Of a stretch of 64,000 nt of DNA, positions 30,394 to 38,862 are shown in pieces. The notes under the pieces were generated by a model. That model was not told the DNA's origin, did no database searches, and was given only the letters and a program-made list of their open reading frames with translations. The stretch is from contig JADJOD010000004.1 in NCBI GenBank assembly GCA_016713985.1, positions 186,001 to 250,000 on the forward strand, written 5' to 3'. This stretch comes from Lewinellaceae bacterium. Lineage in GTDB: Bacteria > Bacteroidota > Bacteroidia > Chitinophagales > Saprospiraceae. Position 1 is the first letter of the stretch; every line of letters begins with the position of its first letter. A program made the position numbers and the translations under genes.

Positions 30394-30662
30394 GGGATTG
30401 CTGGGATTGCTGGGATTGTTGCATTGTTGGTATTGTTGCGCAGTTTTTTTGCGAGGCGCAAAGAAGGAACACTCGAGGTGCAAACACTTGTTTTTCAATA
30501 CTTTGCGATTTTTTGAAATCTTTGCGACTTTGCGTGAAACAAAAAAGCCCAGTACTGTGCAGACTGTTGCGTTGCCGGAATGTCTCAAGGTCAAAGCAAG
30601 AGAATAAATTGGCGGTGGCCAAATTACGCCAGCGAAACAATCCCAGCAATCCCAGCAATCCC
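30394..30662. repeat. 269-bp element with perfect 27-bp terminal inverted repeats
   Basis: Left arm 30394-30420 and right arm 30636-30662 are exact inverse copies, each made of GGGATTGCT-like words. The inner 215 bases hold a GCGCAAAG/CTTTGCG-rich stretch and no gene. The element sits between the stop of the 30667 gene and the ATG of the GMC gene (30355), and further degenerate ATTGTTGGG words continue to the ATG. No transposase is present. It could be a MITE-like sequence or a very large transcript hairpin. Confidence 0.7.
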
Positions 30663-30666
30663 AACC

Positions 30667-31152
30667 TCAAACAATCTCTCCCGATGCCAGAATTTCGATG
30701 TGCCGCGTCCGGGAAGTGGTGGGATCGAACAGGTCGTTTTCATCGGAAGAGCCTTCGGCGATGATGAGTTCGTATTCTTCGTTGATGGTAACCACCGCGC
30801 GGTGAACCTTGCCCTCTGCCACCCGGGTATATGCAATGACCTCGCGGGCAATCAGTTCACCTTTTACATTAAACGTGGCCAATACGTACTCATAATTCAG
30901 CAGTTCGGCCTTCCACCACACTAAGGCGATAAATTGTTCGGTGTCGTCGATGGCAAAACAGGGAATGTATTCCGTGAATTCATCGTCGGGTATCACGGTT
31001 TCGGTCGGGTGAATGAACTGCGCGATCAGCGCCTCCGACAGGGGTTCGTTTTCCGTGTTGAATACGTGGTGGGTATCTTCCCCAATGGTCACCGGCATGG
31101 CGACGGGAGGAAATTTGGCCACAAAGTCCGGAAAAATCAATTTTTGTTGCAT
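30667..31152 (-). CDS. Hypothetical acidic protein
   Basis: 161 residues, ATG 31152. No signal peptide or membrane segment. Acidic and beta-rich (YIPCFAIDDTEQFIALVWWK, YEYVLATFNVKGELIAREVI), resembling a small cytosolic beta-sandwich or propeller fragment. I do not recognise the family. It follows the GH3-like gene by 23 bases and is probably co-transcribed. Confidence 0.7.
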   Translation of the reverse strand: MQQKLIFPDFVAKFPPVAMPVTIGEDTHHVFNTENEPLSEALIAQFIHPTETVIPDDEFTEYIPCFAIDDTEQFIALVWWKAELLNYEYVLATFNVKGELIAREVIAYTRVAEGKVHRAVVTINEEYELIIAEGSSDENDLFDPTTSRTRHIEILASGEIV

Positions 31153-31175
31153 GCTAAGGATAACGCGGGGGGGGG

Positions 31176-32720
31176 TCAGGACAATACGCCTTCACTTTCG
31201 GCGAAAGCGGTGAATTCTTTCAGGTGTTCTCCTTTCATCACACGGGGTATTTTGGCCTGGCCGTTGAGTTTGCCCCGTTTTTCCAGCCAGCCCAGAAATA
31301 CGTCGTTGGGCAGCAGTTGGACGCGGACGTTGCGCAGTGCATACACCCGCTCCACGGCATAGTCATCGTTCAGGCGGCAAAGTTCCTTGTCGACGGTGTC
31401 GGCAAAAACTTCCGGCGTAATAGCCTGATTTTCAACAGATACATACCATTGATGTGTCCAAAAAGAACCTTCGCGCAGGCCGGCTACCGTGAACTCGCGC
31501 ACCCCTGCATTCAGCACCTTGTCGGCATGTTGTATGGCAGCGTTCAGGTTATCGATCGAGAGGTGTTCGCCGCAAACGGAGAGGAATTGTTTGGTACGCC
31601 CGGTCAGTTTGAATTCGCAGCGTTCCAGGTCGGTAAAAACAATCGTATCGCCCAGCAGGTAGCGCCAGGCGCCGGCATTGGTGCTGATGAGGGTGGCGTA
31701 GTGTTCGCCTTCCCGCACTTCTTCAAGCGAGCGTGATTCCGGGTAGGTGCTCCGGAGGTCGCCGTTGTCGTCAAAGTTTTTTTCGTTAAACGGCACAAAT
31801 TCGAAAAATACCCCGCAGTCCGTCAACATCCGCATCGCGCGGGTGTCCGGGCGGTTTTGATAGGAGAAAAAGCCTTCGGAGGCCATGTAACTGTCCACAT
31901 AATGCATCGGCCGGCCGAGTAGTTGTTCGAATACGGGCCGGTAGGGTTCAAAAAACACGCCGCCGTGGACGAACACTTCAAAATTGGGCCAGAGCTCGTG
32001 AATATGACTCAGGCGGTGTTTTTCAATAATCCGCTCCAGGATGATCTGCATCCACATCGGGTTGCTGACTGCAAAACCGATGTCCCAGGAAGGCGCTTCG
32101 TCGGCAATCCGCTCAATCCGCTCGCTCCATTCCGGCAGGTCGGTGATGTGGCGGCCCGGTTTGTAATATCGCTCGATCCACAAGGGCCGGTTCAGGCCGA
32201 TAATGCCGCTGAGGTCGCCATACCAGTGGCCGCCTTCCCGTTTGGGCAGGGTGCAGGAACCGATCATCAGCATTTGAGTGGTAAATTGCCGGGCTTTCAG
32301 GCCAAATTTGGTGATATCAAAAAAAAGGCGCCGCGAGCCGCGTTTCATGCCGCGCAGCATATCCTCCGTCACCGGAATATATTTTGTAGCGGTCTGGCTG
32401 GTGCCGCTGGACAACGCGTAATAGGGAATGATTCCCGGCCAGCACACATCCGGCTCGTCGCCCAGGTGCGCTTTTGACCACCAACGGTCGTACATGCCCT
32501 GATAATCCGTCGCGGGTACCTGCTCGCGGAACGAACGGATCACGTCCGGCGCCAGCAATACATCCGTAAAGCCGTGATACCGACCAAATGCCGTGTACTT
32601 TGCCTTTTGAAGCAATACGAGCAACTGTTTGATTTGCAGGTCGGATGGGGAGTATCGGGGTTGGTCGGCCAAAGAGCCCAATTGAGCGCCTTTTCGAATT
32701 AGCGCACCGAGCAGCGACAT
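31176..32720 (-). CDS. GH3 auxin-responsive-promoter family protein (acyl-adenylate-forming)
   Basis: 514 residues, ATG 32720, full length for bacterial GH3-like proteins. The family belongs to the ANL adenylating superfamily; plant members conjugate amino acids to acyl acids. Seen: ALSSGTSQTATKYIPVTEDM (ATP-binding P-loop-like motif), YMASEGFFSYQN, LISTNAGAWRYLLGDTI, and the C-terminal LTGRTKQFLSVCGEHLS hinge. The substrate in Bacteroidota is unknown. First gene of a likely operon with the 30667 gene; a TAATTTTG element lies upstream. Confidence 0.88.
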   Translation of the reverse strand: MSLLGALIRKGAQLGSLADQPRYSPSDLQIKQLLVLLQKAKYTAFGRYHGFTDVLLAPDVIRSFREQVPATDYQGMYDRWWSKAHLGDEPDVCWPGIIPYYALSSGTSQTATKYIPVTEDMLRGMKRGSRRLFFDITKFGLKARQFTTQMLMIGSCTLPKREGGHWYGDLSGIIGLNRPLWIERYYKPGRHITDLPEWSERIERIADEAPSWDIGFAVSNPMWMQIILERIIEKHRLSHIHELWPNFEVFVHGGVFFEPYRPVFEQLLGRPMHYVDSYMASEGFFSYQNRPDTRAMRMLTDCGVFFEFVPFNEKNFDDNGDLRSTYPESRSLEEVREGEHYATLISTNAGAWRYLLGDTIVFTDLERCEFKLTGRTKQFLSVCGEHLSIDNLNAAIQHADKVLNAGVREFTVAGLREGSFWTHQWYVSVENQAITPEVFADTVDKELCRLNDDYAVERVYALRNVRVQLLPNDVFLGWLEKRGKLNGQAKIPRVMKGEHLKEFTAFAESEGVLS

Positions 32721-32764
32721 AGGCTAGAAAGATAAAGATGAAGTGAGGATTCAATAACAGGGCG

Positions 32765-32772
32765 CAAAATTA
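32765..32772 (-). promoter_or_regulatory. Candidate -7 element for the GH3-like gene
   Basis: Minus-strand TAATTTTG, 45 bases before the ATG at 32720. Confidence 0.45.
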
Positions 32773-33150
32773 TCTTTTTCAAATTTGCCGCGGCGTATTT
32801 ATGATTTTGTTCACATACCCGTCGACCAACGAAAAAAAAATCGGCCGTTTGCAACCCCTCGCAAGGGCCTTTGTCCTTATGGCATCATCAATGAATAGCG
32901 TACTCCCCAAAGAACCGTTTTCTCGCCAAGTCAGCTTTCCATACATTCTTTCAGCCATTCGGGGTACGACCGCCGGCGCAGGTTAACTGTGCGGTTTTTG
33001 TATTTCACTGCATGTTCTGCCGTGTTCACGTCAGTTAACTGGAATTCGTATGGTCTTGAGGTACATTTTTGTCCTGTCAACATTACTCTTCCTTAGGCAT
33101 AACCGGAATTTCGTTTCATACAATAACAGAGCAATAACACGGAGGTTTCC

Positions 33151-33186
33151 CAGGCGCCCGACGAAAGTCAGGCGCCTGAATTTTTT
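33151..33186 (+). terminator. Intrinsic terminator, plus strand, without an obvious upstream gene
   Basis: CAGGCGCC pairs with GGCGCCTG (33151-33158, 33171-33178). An inner GAC-gaaa-GTC stem forms a GNRA tetraloop. Two A and six T follow (33181-33186). A textbook terminator. Confidence 0.8.
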
Positions 33187-33241
33187 ATGCCAGTCCGGGT
33201 GGATGGAAACCAAAAAAATTGTTTGTGCGACAAAATAACGC

Positions 33242-33278
33242 AAAATTCCCCGATACCACCGGGAGCGGTATCGGGGAA
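33242..33278 (-). terminator. Intrinsic terminator of the 33300-33656 gene
   Basis: Perfect 12-bp stem (33246-33257 with 33267-33278). On the minus strand the sequence continues AATTTTGC. It lies about 20 bases after the stop codon. Confidence 0.7.
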
Positions 33279-33299
33279 ACGGGGTGGTTAAACAACTTA

Positions 33300-33656
33300 T
33301 TATTCCGGGAAAGTCGGCGGATTTTTCCGCTCGTACATGTAAGCGCCCAGCATTCCGAGGCCGCCGAAGATGGCTATCAGGGCAAAGAAAATACCCGTAG
33401 CACTATCTTCTTCCATGTGAAAAGTATTGGTGATGACGATCGCGAGCAACAATCCCAAACCGGCGCCGACAAATAAAAGTCCGTTTTTCAGGGTCTGGGA
33501 AGGATTGGCCTGGCGGCGGTGTTTTTTCGGCTCCATGCCGCGCTCAATCATGGCCATATTTTCCTTATTCTCAAGGTAACGCAAGCCCCAGATCATAAAA
33601 AACACACCGAGGCTGATCGTAATCGGGATAAACAGAGCAACTATTCCTTCGTGCAT
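33300..33656 (-). CDS. DUF6249-like small membrane protein
   Basis: 118 residues, ATG 33656. Three hydrophobic segments (about 5-24, 58-76, 87-106) with a basic loop (MEPKKHRRQANPSQTLK). The layout and the IERGMEP motif match small Bacteroidota membrane proteins of the DUF6249 type. Function unknown. Own terminator downstream. Confidence 0.7.
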   Translation of the reverse strand: MHEGIVALFIPITISLGVFFMIWGLRYLENKENMAMIERGMEPKKHRRQANPSQTLKNGLLFVGAGLGLLLAIVITNTFHMEEDSATGIFFALIAIFGGLGMLGAYMYERKNPPTFPE

Positions 33657-33768
33657 GATAACGATTTTTTTTGTGAGTAAAAGTTGGTTTTCGTTTACTG
33701 TTGCTCCTTATGACAGCAAGCCCGGAATACAGGTTACAGGCAGAATAAAAAAAGTTGAAAATTGAAAA

Positions 33769-34713
33769 TCAACCCGCTTTTTCAGCGGTTGCCGGCAAAA
33801 ACACTTCGGCCATCATACACCTGGCCGAGCCGCCGCCGTAGGTTTCGATGGTTTCAAGCGGACTATGGAGTAATTTCGTGTGTTTTTCCAGGGTTTCGAC
33901 CTGTTGCGGCTTCAACGCCCGGTATGCCTGGGACGACATCACCAGGATCGTTTCACCCTGCCGGTTGCGCACCTGGAGCATATTTCCGGCGAATGCGTTC
34001 ATCTGGGCGAGTGAAATATCGACCACAACTTTCTCCGTTTCTGCAAATTTTTCTTCCAGCATCATACGTTCTGCCGGGTCGCGCACCGAATCGAGGCAAA
34101 TCACCACGAAGTTCTCTCCCATCGCCATCATCACGTTGGTGTGGTATATATCCTGCCCACGGGCATCCACTGCATGAAACACAACTTTTTGGTAGCCGAT
34201 TTCCCGGCAAAGGTCTTCCAGTAATCCGGCATCCGTACGTGGACTCAGGCAGGCATAAGCCAGGCCGTTGGGATGATCAAAAATAATACTGCCCGTTCCT
34301 TCCAGAAAACGCCCGGCAGCTTCGTTGTTTTCAAGGCGGATACGGCGAGTGCTGCTAAACCCTTGCTCTTCAACCGTTTCTAATACAGCATCTTGTCTTT
34401 CCAAACGGCGGACCGGAGCAAACATCGGATACGTCACGATAAAACCTTCCTGGTGAAACGAGACCCAGTTGTTGGGAAACACCGCGTCGGGTTTGGCCGG
34501 CATCGCCGAATCTTCGGCTACGATAACATCCACACCCGAACTGCGCAAGGTCTGCACAAACCGGTCGAATTCACGTACGGCATTTTGTCGCATTTCCCCG
34601 GCGCTGAGGTTGCCGTCCCGGCTCTGGAAGGCGTTGCTGCCGGCTGTTTCTTCATTAAAAGCGAAATGGGCAGGGCGCACCATTAAAATGTGGGAGGTGG
34701 TTTGATTGCGCAT
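33769..34713 (-). CDS. ctlX: Citrulline utilization hydrolase-type / arginine deiminase-related protein
   Basis: 314 residues, ATG 34713. Guanidino-group-modifying (pentein) fold. Seen: MVRPAHFAFN (11-20), PDAVFPNNWVSFH (75-87) with substrate-binding Asp/Asn, GTGSIIFDH, catalytic His191 in YHTNVMM, and Cys299 in GGGSARCMMAEVF as likely nucleophile. This set matches CtlX, linked in other bacteria to citrulline use. Other arginine-deiminase-like activities cannot be excluded. No arginine-pathway neighbours are in the window. Confidence 0.85.
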   Translation of the reverse strand: MRNQTTSHILMVRPAHFAFNEETAGSNAFQSRDGNLSAGEMRQNAVREFDRFVQTLRSSGVDVIVAEDSAMPAKPDAVFPNNWVSFHQEGFIVTYPMFAPVRRLERQDAVLETVEEQGFSSTRRIRLENNEAAGRFLEGTGSIIFDHPNGLAYACLSPRTDAGLLEDLCREIGYQKVVFHAVDARGQDIYHTNVMMAMGENFVVICLDSVRDPAERMMLEEKFAETEKVVVDISLAQMNAFAGNMLQVRNRQGETILVMSSQAYRALKPQQVETLEKHTKLLHSPLETIETYGGGSARCMMAEVFLPATAEKAG

Positions 34714-34801
34714 GGATCGTTTTGGTTATTGGTTATTGGTTGGTTTATTTCATTTTTGCGGCAAAATACGGCTGATTTCTGATCGGGAAAATAATGAGCC
34801 C

Positions 34802-34809
34802 TACCTTTG
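34802..34809 (+). promoter_or_regulatory. Candidate -7 element for the DUF3667 gene
   Basis: TACCTTTG. With transcription starting near 34816, the TTG at 34817 would be leaderless, which favours the GTG start at 34889. Confidence 0.45.
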
Positions 34810-34888
34810 ATCGAGTTTGCTCCTGTCAGGTATTGATCTTACAACCAACCGATACACCAATAACCGAAAACCAATACGCCACCTATCC

Positions 34889-36001
34889 GTGAAAGATTAC
34901 TGCCCAAATTGTTATCACCCTTTGCCGTACAAGGCCAAATTCTGCGCCCATTGCGGACAAAAGAATTCGGACGGCAAAGTGTCGGTGGGTGATGTTTTGC
35001 AGCAATTGTGGTTCAGGATATTGCACTTAGAAAGCCGTTCGTGGCGGGTTTTATGGCGCTTGTTTGTACCTGCACAGGTCAGTCTCGATTATTTCAGTGG
35101 CAAACGAAAACGGTACCCGCCGCCGGTGCAGTTTTTTTTCATCATCATGTTTTTTTTCCTGTTCCTGCTCAACCATTCGGTGGGCAACGGAGGATTCCAT
35201 GTCACCCAAATCCCTTCCGGTTACCATATCGGGTACAAATCGGATAAAAGCCACGCCGTCAATTTGTATGCCATGGGACAGGATTTTTTTCACAAACAAC
35301 GGCTCCGGGACGCCATCGACTCTTTGCCCCCCGAATACCGGACAACGTTGGTGCGTTCGGCGGTAGACAGTTTATTGCGCCTGGACCAGGATTCTTTAAT
35401 GCAACAGTTTGAACTGATTTTCCGGAAGAAAATCGACTCTACCCGAACCCGGGCAGATGATTCCGTTTCTTTGGGCCTCAACGTAAGGTCGGTAGTTGTG
35501 TCCTACCGCGATTTTTTCACCGTGGAACCCGAACAGATCATACAGAATTACCAATTTACATATTGGTTCGACCAATTGATGGTGACGCAGCATATCAAGG
35601 CAATCAAAGACCCCGGAGCGCTGGTGCGGACCTTTATCGGAAGCCTTGCCTGGACCCTGCTGGCGCTGGTGGCGCTGATGTCGGGGGTATTGACCCTGCT
35701 TTACCGGCGGCAGAAACGTTACTACGTCGAGCATTTTATTTACCTGTTGCACGAACACACCAGCGTATTTCTTTTATTGACCATCGCGTTGTCCGTTCAC
35801 GAATTTTTCAGCCTGCCGCTCCCGGTTTGGATGTTGCTGTCCGGTTGGCTCGTGCTCGCCACCCTCTTTTCCATGCGGCGATATTACCGTCAGGGCTGGA
35901 TACTGACTTTTGTCAAATGGAGTCTGCTCTCCTTCGTTTATACCGCGTGCTTTTTCATCCTGTTTGTTGGAGGCATTTTAGTGGCTTTTATTCTCGTTTA
36001 A
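34889..36001 (+). CDS. DUF3667 family membrane protein with N-terminal zinc ribbon
   Basis: 370 residues from GTG 34889, which starts just before the zinc ribbon CPNC...CAHCG; TTG 34817 would add 24 unrelated residues. After the ribbon comes a conserved FRILHLESRSWRVLWRLF segment and YFSGKRKRYPPPVQF, the hallmark of DUF3667. Then one hydrophobic segment (FFIIMFFFLFLLN), an extracytoplasmic domain of about 150 residues, and three or four C-terminal transmembrane segments. Bacteroidota family of unknown function. Confidence 0.85.
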   Translation: MKDYCPNCYHPLPYKAKFCAHCGQKNSDGKVSVGDVLQQLWFRILHLESRSWRVLWRLFVPAQVSLDYFSGKRKRYPPPVQFFFIIMFFFLFLLNHSVGNGGFHVTQIPSGYHIGYKSDKSHAVNLYAMGQDFFHKQRLRDAIDSLPPEYRTTLVRSAVDSLLRLDQDSLMQQFELIFRKKIDSTRTRADDSVSLGLNVRSVVVSYRDFFTVEPEQIIQNYQFTYWFDQLMVTQHIKAIKDPGALVRTFIGSLAWTLLALVALMSGVLTLLYRRQKRYYVEHFIYLLHEHTSVFLLLTIALSVHEFFSLPLPVWMLLSGWLVLATLFSMRRYYRQGWILTFVKWSLLSFVYTACFFILFVGGILVAFILV

Positions 36002-36049
36002 GTGGCAAGACGGAAAAAATTTCCGTCCAGATGTTTCATTATCAGAATG

Positions 36050-36078
36050 TTGCGAATAAATTAGTAGCATTAATTTTG
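36050..36078 (+). promoter_or_regulatory. Promoter of gatB: TTG, 18-bp spacer, TAATTTTG
   Basis: TTG at 36050-36052 and TAATTTTG at 36071-36078, spacing 18, match the Bacteroidota -33/-7 consensus. The ATG follows at 36096. Confidence 0.6.
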
Positions 36079-36095
36079 TCCGCTTACTTAAAATT

Positions 36096-37532
36096 ATGTC
36101 TTACGAAACCATCATAGGCCTCGAAATACACGTTCAACTCGCCACACGTTCCAAGGCATTTTGCGCGGACGACGCTTCTTTCGGCGGCGCTCCCAACACA
36201 CACGTAAGCGCCGTTAGTCTGGCGCATCCGGGCACCCTGCCCCGGCTGAATCTGAAAGCCGTGGAATATGCCACGCGGCTCGGACTGGCGTTGGGATGCG
36301 AGATCAACCGGCACAGTACGTTCGACCGGAAAAACTACTTCTACGCCGACCTGCCGAAAGGTTTCCAAACCACGCAGGATAAAAATCCCATCTGTCTCGG
36401 CGGGGCCTTGTTATTGCAGGGCAGCGAGGCGGCGATCAGGATACATCACATTCATTTAGAGGAAGATGCGGGAAAAAGTATGCACGATCAGGACCCGCAG
36501 GATTCACTGATCGACCTGAACAGAGCCGGGGTTCCGCTGCTCGAAATTGTGACCGAACCCGATTTCCGGAGTGCGGAAGAAGTAGCTTCGTTTATGGCTG
36601 AAATACGCCGCCTGGTGCGCTGGTTGGGTATCAGCGACGGAAATATGGAAGAAGGTTCCCTGCGTTGCGACGTCAATATTTCGGTCCGAAAATCGGGCGA
36701 AACCCGGCTGGGACAGCGCTGTGAAGTAAAAAATGTAAACTCGATGCGTTTTGCGCGGCGTGCAATCGAATTTGAAGTAAACCGGCAAATAGAACTGCTC
36801 GAATCGGGTGGTAACGTGGAGCAGGAAACCCGCGGATTCGACGTCGGCTCCGGAACAACGTACTCCCTGCGCGAAAAAGAAAACGCCCACGATTACCGCT
36901 ATTTCCCAGAGCCGGACCTGCCGCCGGTGGTGTTGCAGGAACGGTTTATTGCGGACATAAAGGCCGGCATCCCTCCCCTGCCCCGGGAACTCGAACGGGA
37001 ATTCGAAATCACGCACCGGCTGCCCGCCCGGGATGCCGCCCTGCTGACGCAGGACCGGGACACGGCTTTTTATTGTACCCGGCTGCTGGAAATTGCCGGC
37101 AAAAAGGATTTTGCAAAACCCGTTTCCAATCTGATTATCAACAAGTTACTGCCCTGGGCGGACAGCACCGGAACACCGTTGTCCGAATGCCCGGTCGCCC
37201 CTGCGGCCTGGATACAATTCCTCGAAATGATCGAAAACGGCCAGGTAAGCGCCTCCACCGCCTATCAGCGCCTGTTTCCGGCCCTGCTCGAAAATCCGGG
37301 CGCCGATCCGGGCGTTTTAGCCGCCGGACTCAACCTGCTGCAAAGCGCCGACTCGGGTTTTCTCGAACAAATTGCGGATGAACTCCTGGCGCGTTTCCCG
37401 GATAAAGTCGCCGAGTATAAAAAAGGAAAAAAAGGCCTGATCGGCTTTTTTATGGGCGAAATGATGAAGGCCAGCCAGGGAAAAGCCGAGCCGAAAACAG
37501 CGACACGGTTGCTGGAAGAGCGGTTAAAATAG
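36096..37532 (+). CDS. gatB: Aspartyl/glutamyl-tRNA(Asn/Gln) amidotransferase subunit B
   Basis: 478 residues, ATG 36096, full length. GatB binds misacylated Glu-tRNA(Gln) or Asp-tRNA(Asn) and activates it for amidation by the GatCAB complex. Seen: IGLEIHVQLAT (7-17), the kinase-like core with HPGTLP, KNYFYADLPKGFQTTQ and HLEEDAGKSMH, SLIDLNRAGVPLLEIVTEPD, and the C-terminal YqeY-like tail ending in KGLIGFFMGEMMKAS. GatA and GatC are not in the window. Identification is secure. Confidence 0.97.
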   Translation: MSYETIIGLEIHVQLATRSKAFCADDASFGGAPNTHVSAVSLAHPGTLPRLNLKAVEYATRLGLALGCEINRHSTFDRKNYFYADLPKGFQTTQDKNPICLGGALLLQGSEAAIRIHHIHLEEDAGKSMHDQDPQDSLIDLNRAGVPLLEIVTEPDFRSAEEVASFMAEIRRLVRWLGISDGNMEEGSLRCDVNISVRKSGETRLGQRCEVKNVNSMRFARRAIEFEVNRQIELLESGGNVEQETRGFDVGSGTTYSLREKENAHDYRYFPEPDLPPVVLQERFIADIKAGIPPLPRELEREFEITHRLPARDAALLTQDRDTAFYCTRLLEIAGKKDFAKPVSNLIINKLLPWADSTGTPLSECPVAPAAWIQFLEMIENGQVSASTAYQRLFPALLENPGADPGVLAAGLNLLQSADSGFLEQIADELLARFPDKVAEYKKGKKGLIGFFMGEMMKASQGKAEPKTATRLLEERLK

Positions 37533-37662
37533 CCGGCGAAGCGAAATGTGGACTGCCGGTTGGGCGCTTGAAGGCTTTTGACGCCACCCCGGGCCCGAAA
37601 CCGGAGATTCTAAAAAATCTGTTAAATGCGCCGGCACTGTTCCCCTTCAAAAAGCCATCGAA

Positions 37663-37670
37663 TAATTTTG
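37663..37670 (+). promoter_or_regulatory. Candidate -7 promoter element
   Basis: TAATTTTG followed by cccgcttactta, nearly identical to the start region of gatB. ATG at 37717. Confidence 0.5.
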
Positions 37671-37716
37671 CCCGCTTACTTACCAACCACATCACTGTTC
37701 GTAAAAACCCATTTTT

Positions 37717-38253
37717 ATGCGAATTTCTGTTCTTTCCCTGTTGCTCTTTTTTTCATTCGCTTTTTGTCAAAACAGCAGCGCCCAAAACCAGACCCCTTCG
37801 CTGGAAGAATTGCAGCAGCGTATGCTCGAACTGCAACGCCAAATGATGCAGCAATTTCAAAACAGCCCGTTCAACGACCCGGGTTTCGCTATGCCGCAGT
37901 GGGATACAACGTTTTATTTTCATTTCGACACGACGTTTGAAGGGGGCAATATGTCGCACTTTTTCCAGTTTTCACCTTTTGGCGGCGACAGCACGCTTCG
38001 CGGCAATTTCCGCGGGTTTGAACATTTTTTCGAGCCGTTTTTTGACTCCGAAAACCTGTTCGGCGAGCCGGATTCCACCCAAGACCCTTTCCCTGCCGAC
38101 GATGGCAACCAACCGAAAACGGAAGATGATCTCCTGCCGGAAGAACGCCTGAGGCGGGAACAAAACGGTGAAAAACCGGTAAAAAAAACCGCCCCGCGCG
38201 CCCAACCTGCCGAACCCAAACCCGATCCGAAGATCAAAACTATTCGGATCTGA
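37717..38253 (+). CDS. Secreted protein of unknown function
   Basis: 178 residues, ATG 37717. Signal peptide (MRISVLSLLLFFSFAFC) ending near NSSAQ. The mature protein has a glutamine/methionine-rich helix (LEELQQRMLELQRQMMQQFQ), an aromatic-rich middle (WDTTFYFHFDTTFEGG, FEHFFEPFF), and a basic Pro/Lys tail. No recognised family. Probably monocistronic. Confidence 0.7.
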   Translation: MRISVLSLLLFFSFAFCQNSSAQNQTPSLEELQQRMLELQRQMMQQFQNSPFNDPGFAMPQWDTTFYFHFDTTFEGGNMSHFFQFSPFGGDSTLRGNFRGFEHFFEPFFDSENLFGEPDSTQDPFPADDGNQPKTEDDLLPEERLRREQNGEKPVKKTAPRAQPAEPKPDPKIKTIRI

Positions 38254-38412
38254 TTGCAGGGATTTGACGGCCGCTCCGCGCAAATCCGGTATCTTTTTAC
38301 TTCGGTTCCGCGTTTTTTATTTCCTTTGCAGCAGGTTTTACAGAAAACCTCCGCCGCCGAACAACTTTTACGTATCCAGGGTGTTTCCTTGGCACTTTTT
38401 CAATCTGGCTGA

Positions 38413-38862
38413 ATGTTACCAATACAAACGAACGAACAGGTGGATGTCATCATCTACCGCGTGGGAGAAAAAGGACTTGAAGTCTTTTTGGTAAATCCCG
38501 CAGAACAGGGCGCCGCTGACCAACCGTGGGAAACACCTGCCGGCGGCGAAAATACGCCCCAACGTTTGACAAATTGTATCGAACTGGAACCCGTGACCGG
38601 TTCGGACGGCGAAGCCCGGAAAGCCATCGCTGTAGAGGCCGACTGGCATGAAATTCCTTCCCTGCGCGCGCTCATGTACGAAGACTACCGGGTCGCCAAA
38701 GAAAAGGCCAAACAACACATCAAAAGCCTGCTCCCCGATCTTGAAAAAGGGACTTTTATCGCCGTAAAAGAAGCGTTAAAACGCATCATGCCGGAGAAAT
38801 ACGCGTTTCTCAAAGAGTTGAAAGACATCATTTCCGAAAAGAATTCCACGAAGTACATGTGA
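38413..38862 (+). CDS. Nudix-fold-like protein lacking the Nudix box
   Basis: 149 residues, ATG 38413. The N-terminal VDVIIYRVGEKGLEVFLV followed by QPWETPAGG resembles the first strands of Nudix hydrolases. The GX5EX7REUXEEXGU box that binds metal is not visible, so hydrolase activity is doubtful. The C-terminal half is a charged helix (AKEKAKQHIKSLLPDLEKG). Its TGA (38860-38862) abuts the ATG of the next gene (38863), so the two are translationally coupled. Confidence 0.65.
   Translation: MLPIQTNEQVDVIIYRVGEKGLEVFLVNPAEQGAADQPWETPAGGENTPQRLTNCIELEPVTGSDGEARKAIAVEADWHEIPSLRALMYEDYRVAKEKAKQHIKSLLPDLEKGTFIAVKEALKRIMPEKYAFLKELKDIISEKNSTKYM

Larger units (their letters stand above)
32721..33299. 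other. 579-bp gene-free region ending in a plus-strand terminator
   Basis: No credible protein gene. It contains a promoter element for the GH3-like gene, a plus-strand terminator at 33151-33186 with no gene before it, and a minus-strand terminator at 33242-33278. A small plus-strand RNA ending at about 33186 is possible; a relaxed promoter-like TACATTTTTG occurs at 33062. Confidence 0.45.

Noticed and set aside
30356..30440. Possible CRISPR array
   Set aside because: The repeat unit is only about 9 bases, degenerate, and has no spacers or cas genes; it is a simple word array.
30394..30662. Insertion sequence
   Set aside because: Inverted repeats are present but there is no transposase and no visible target-site duplication; kept only as a repeat element.
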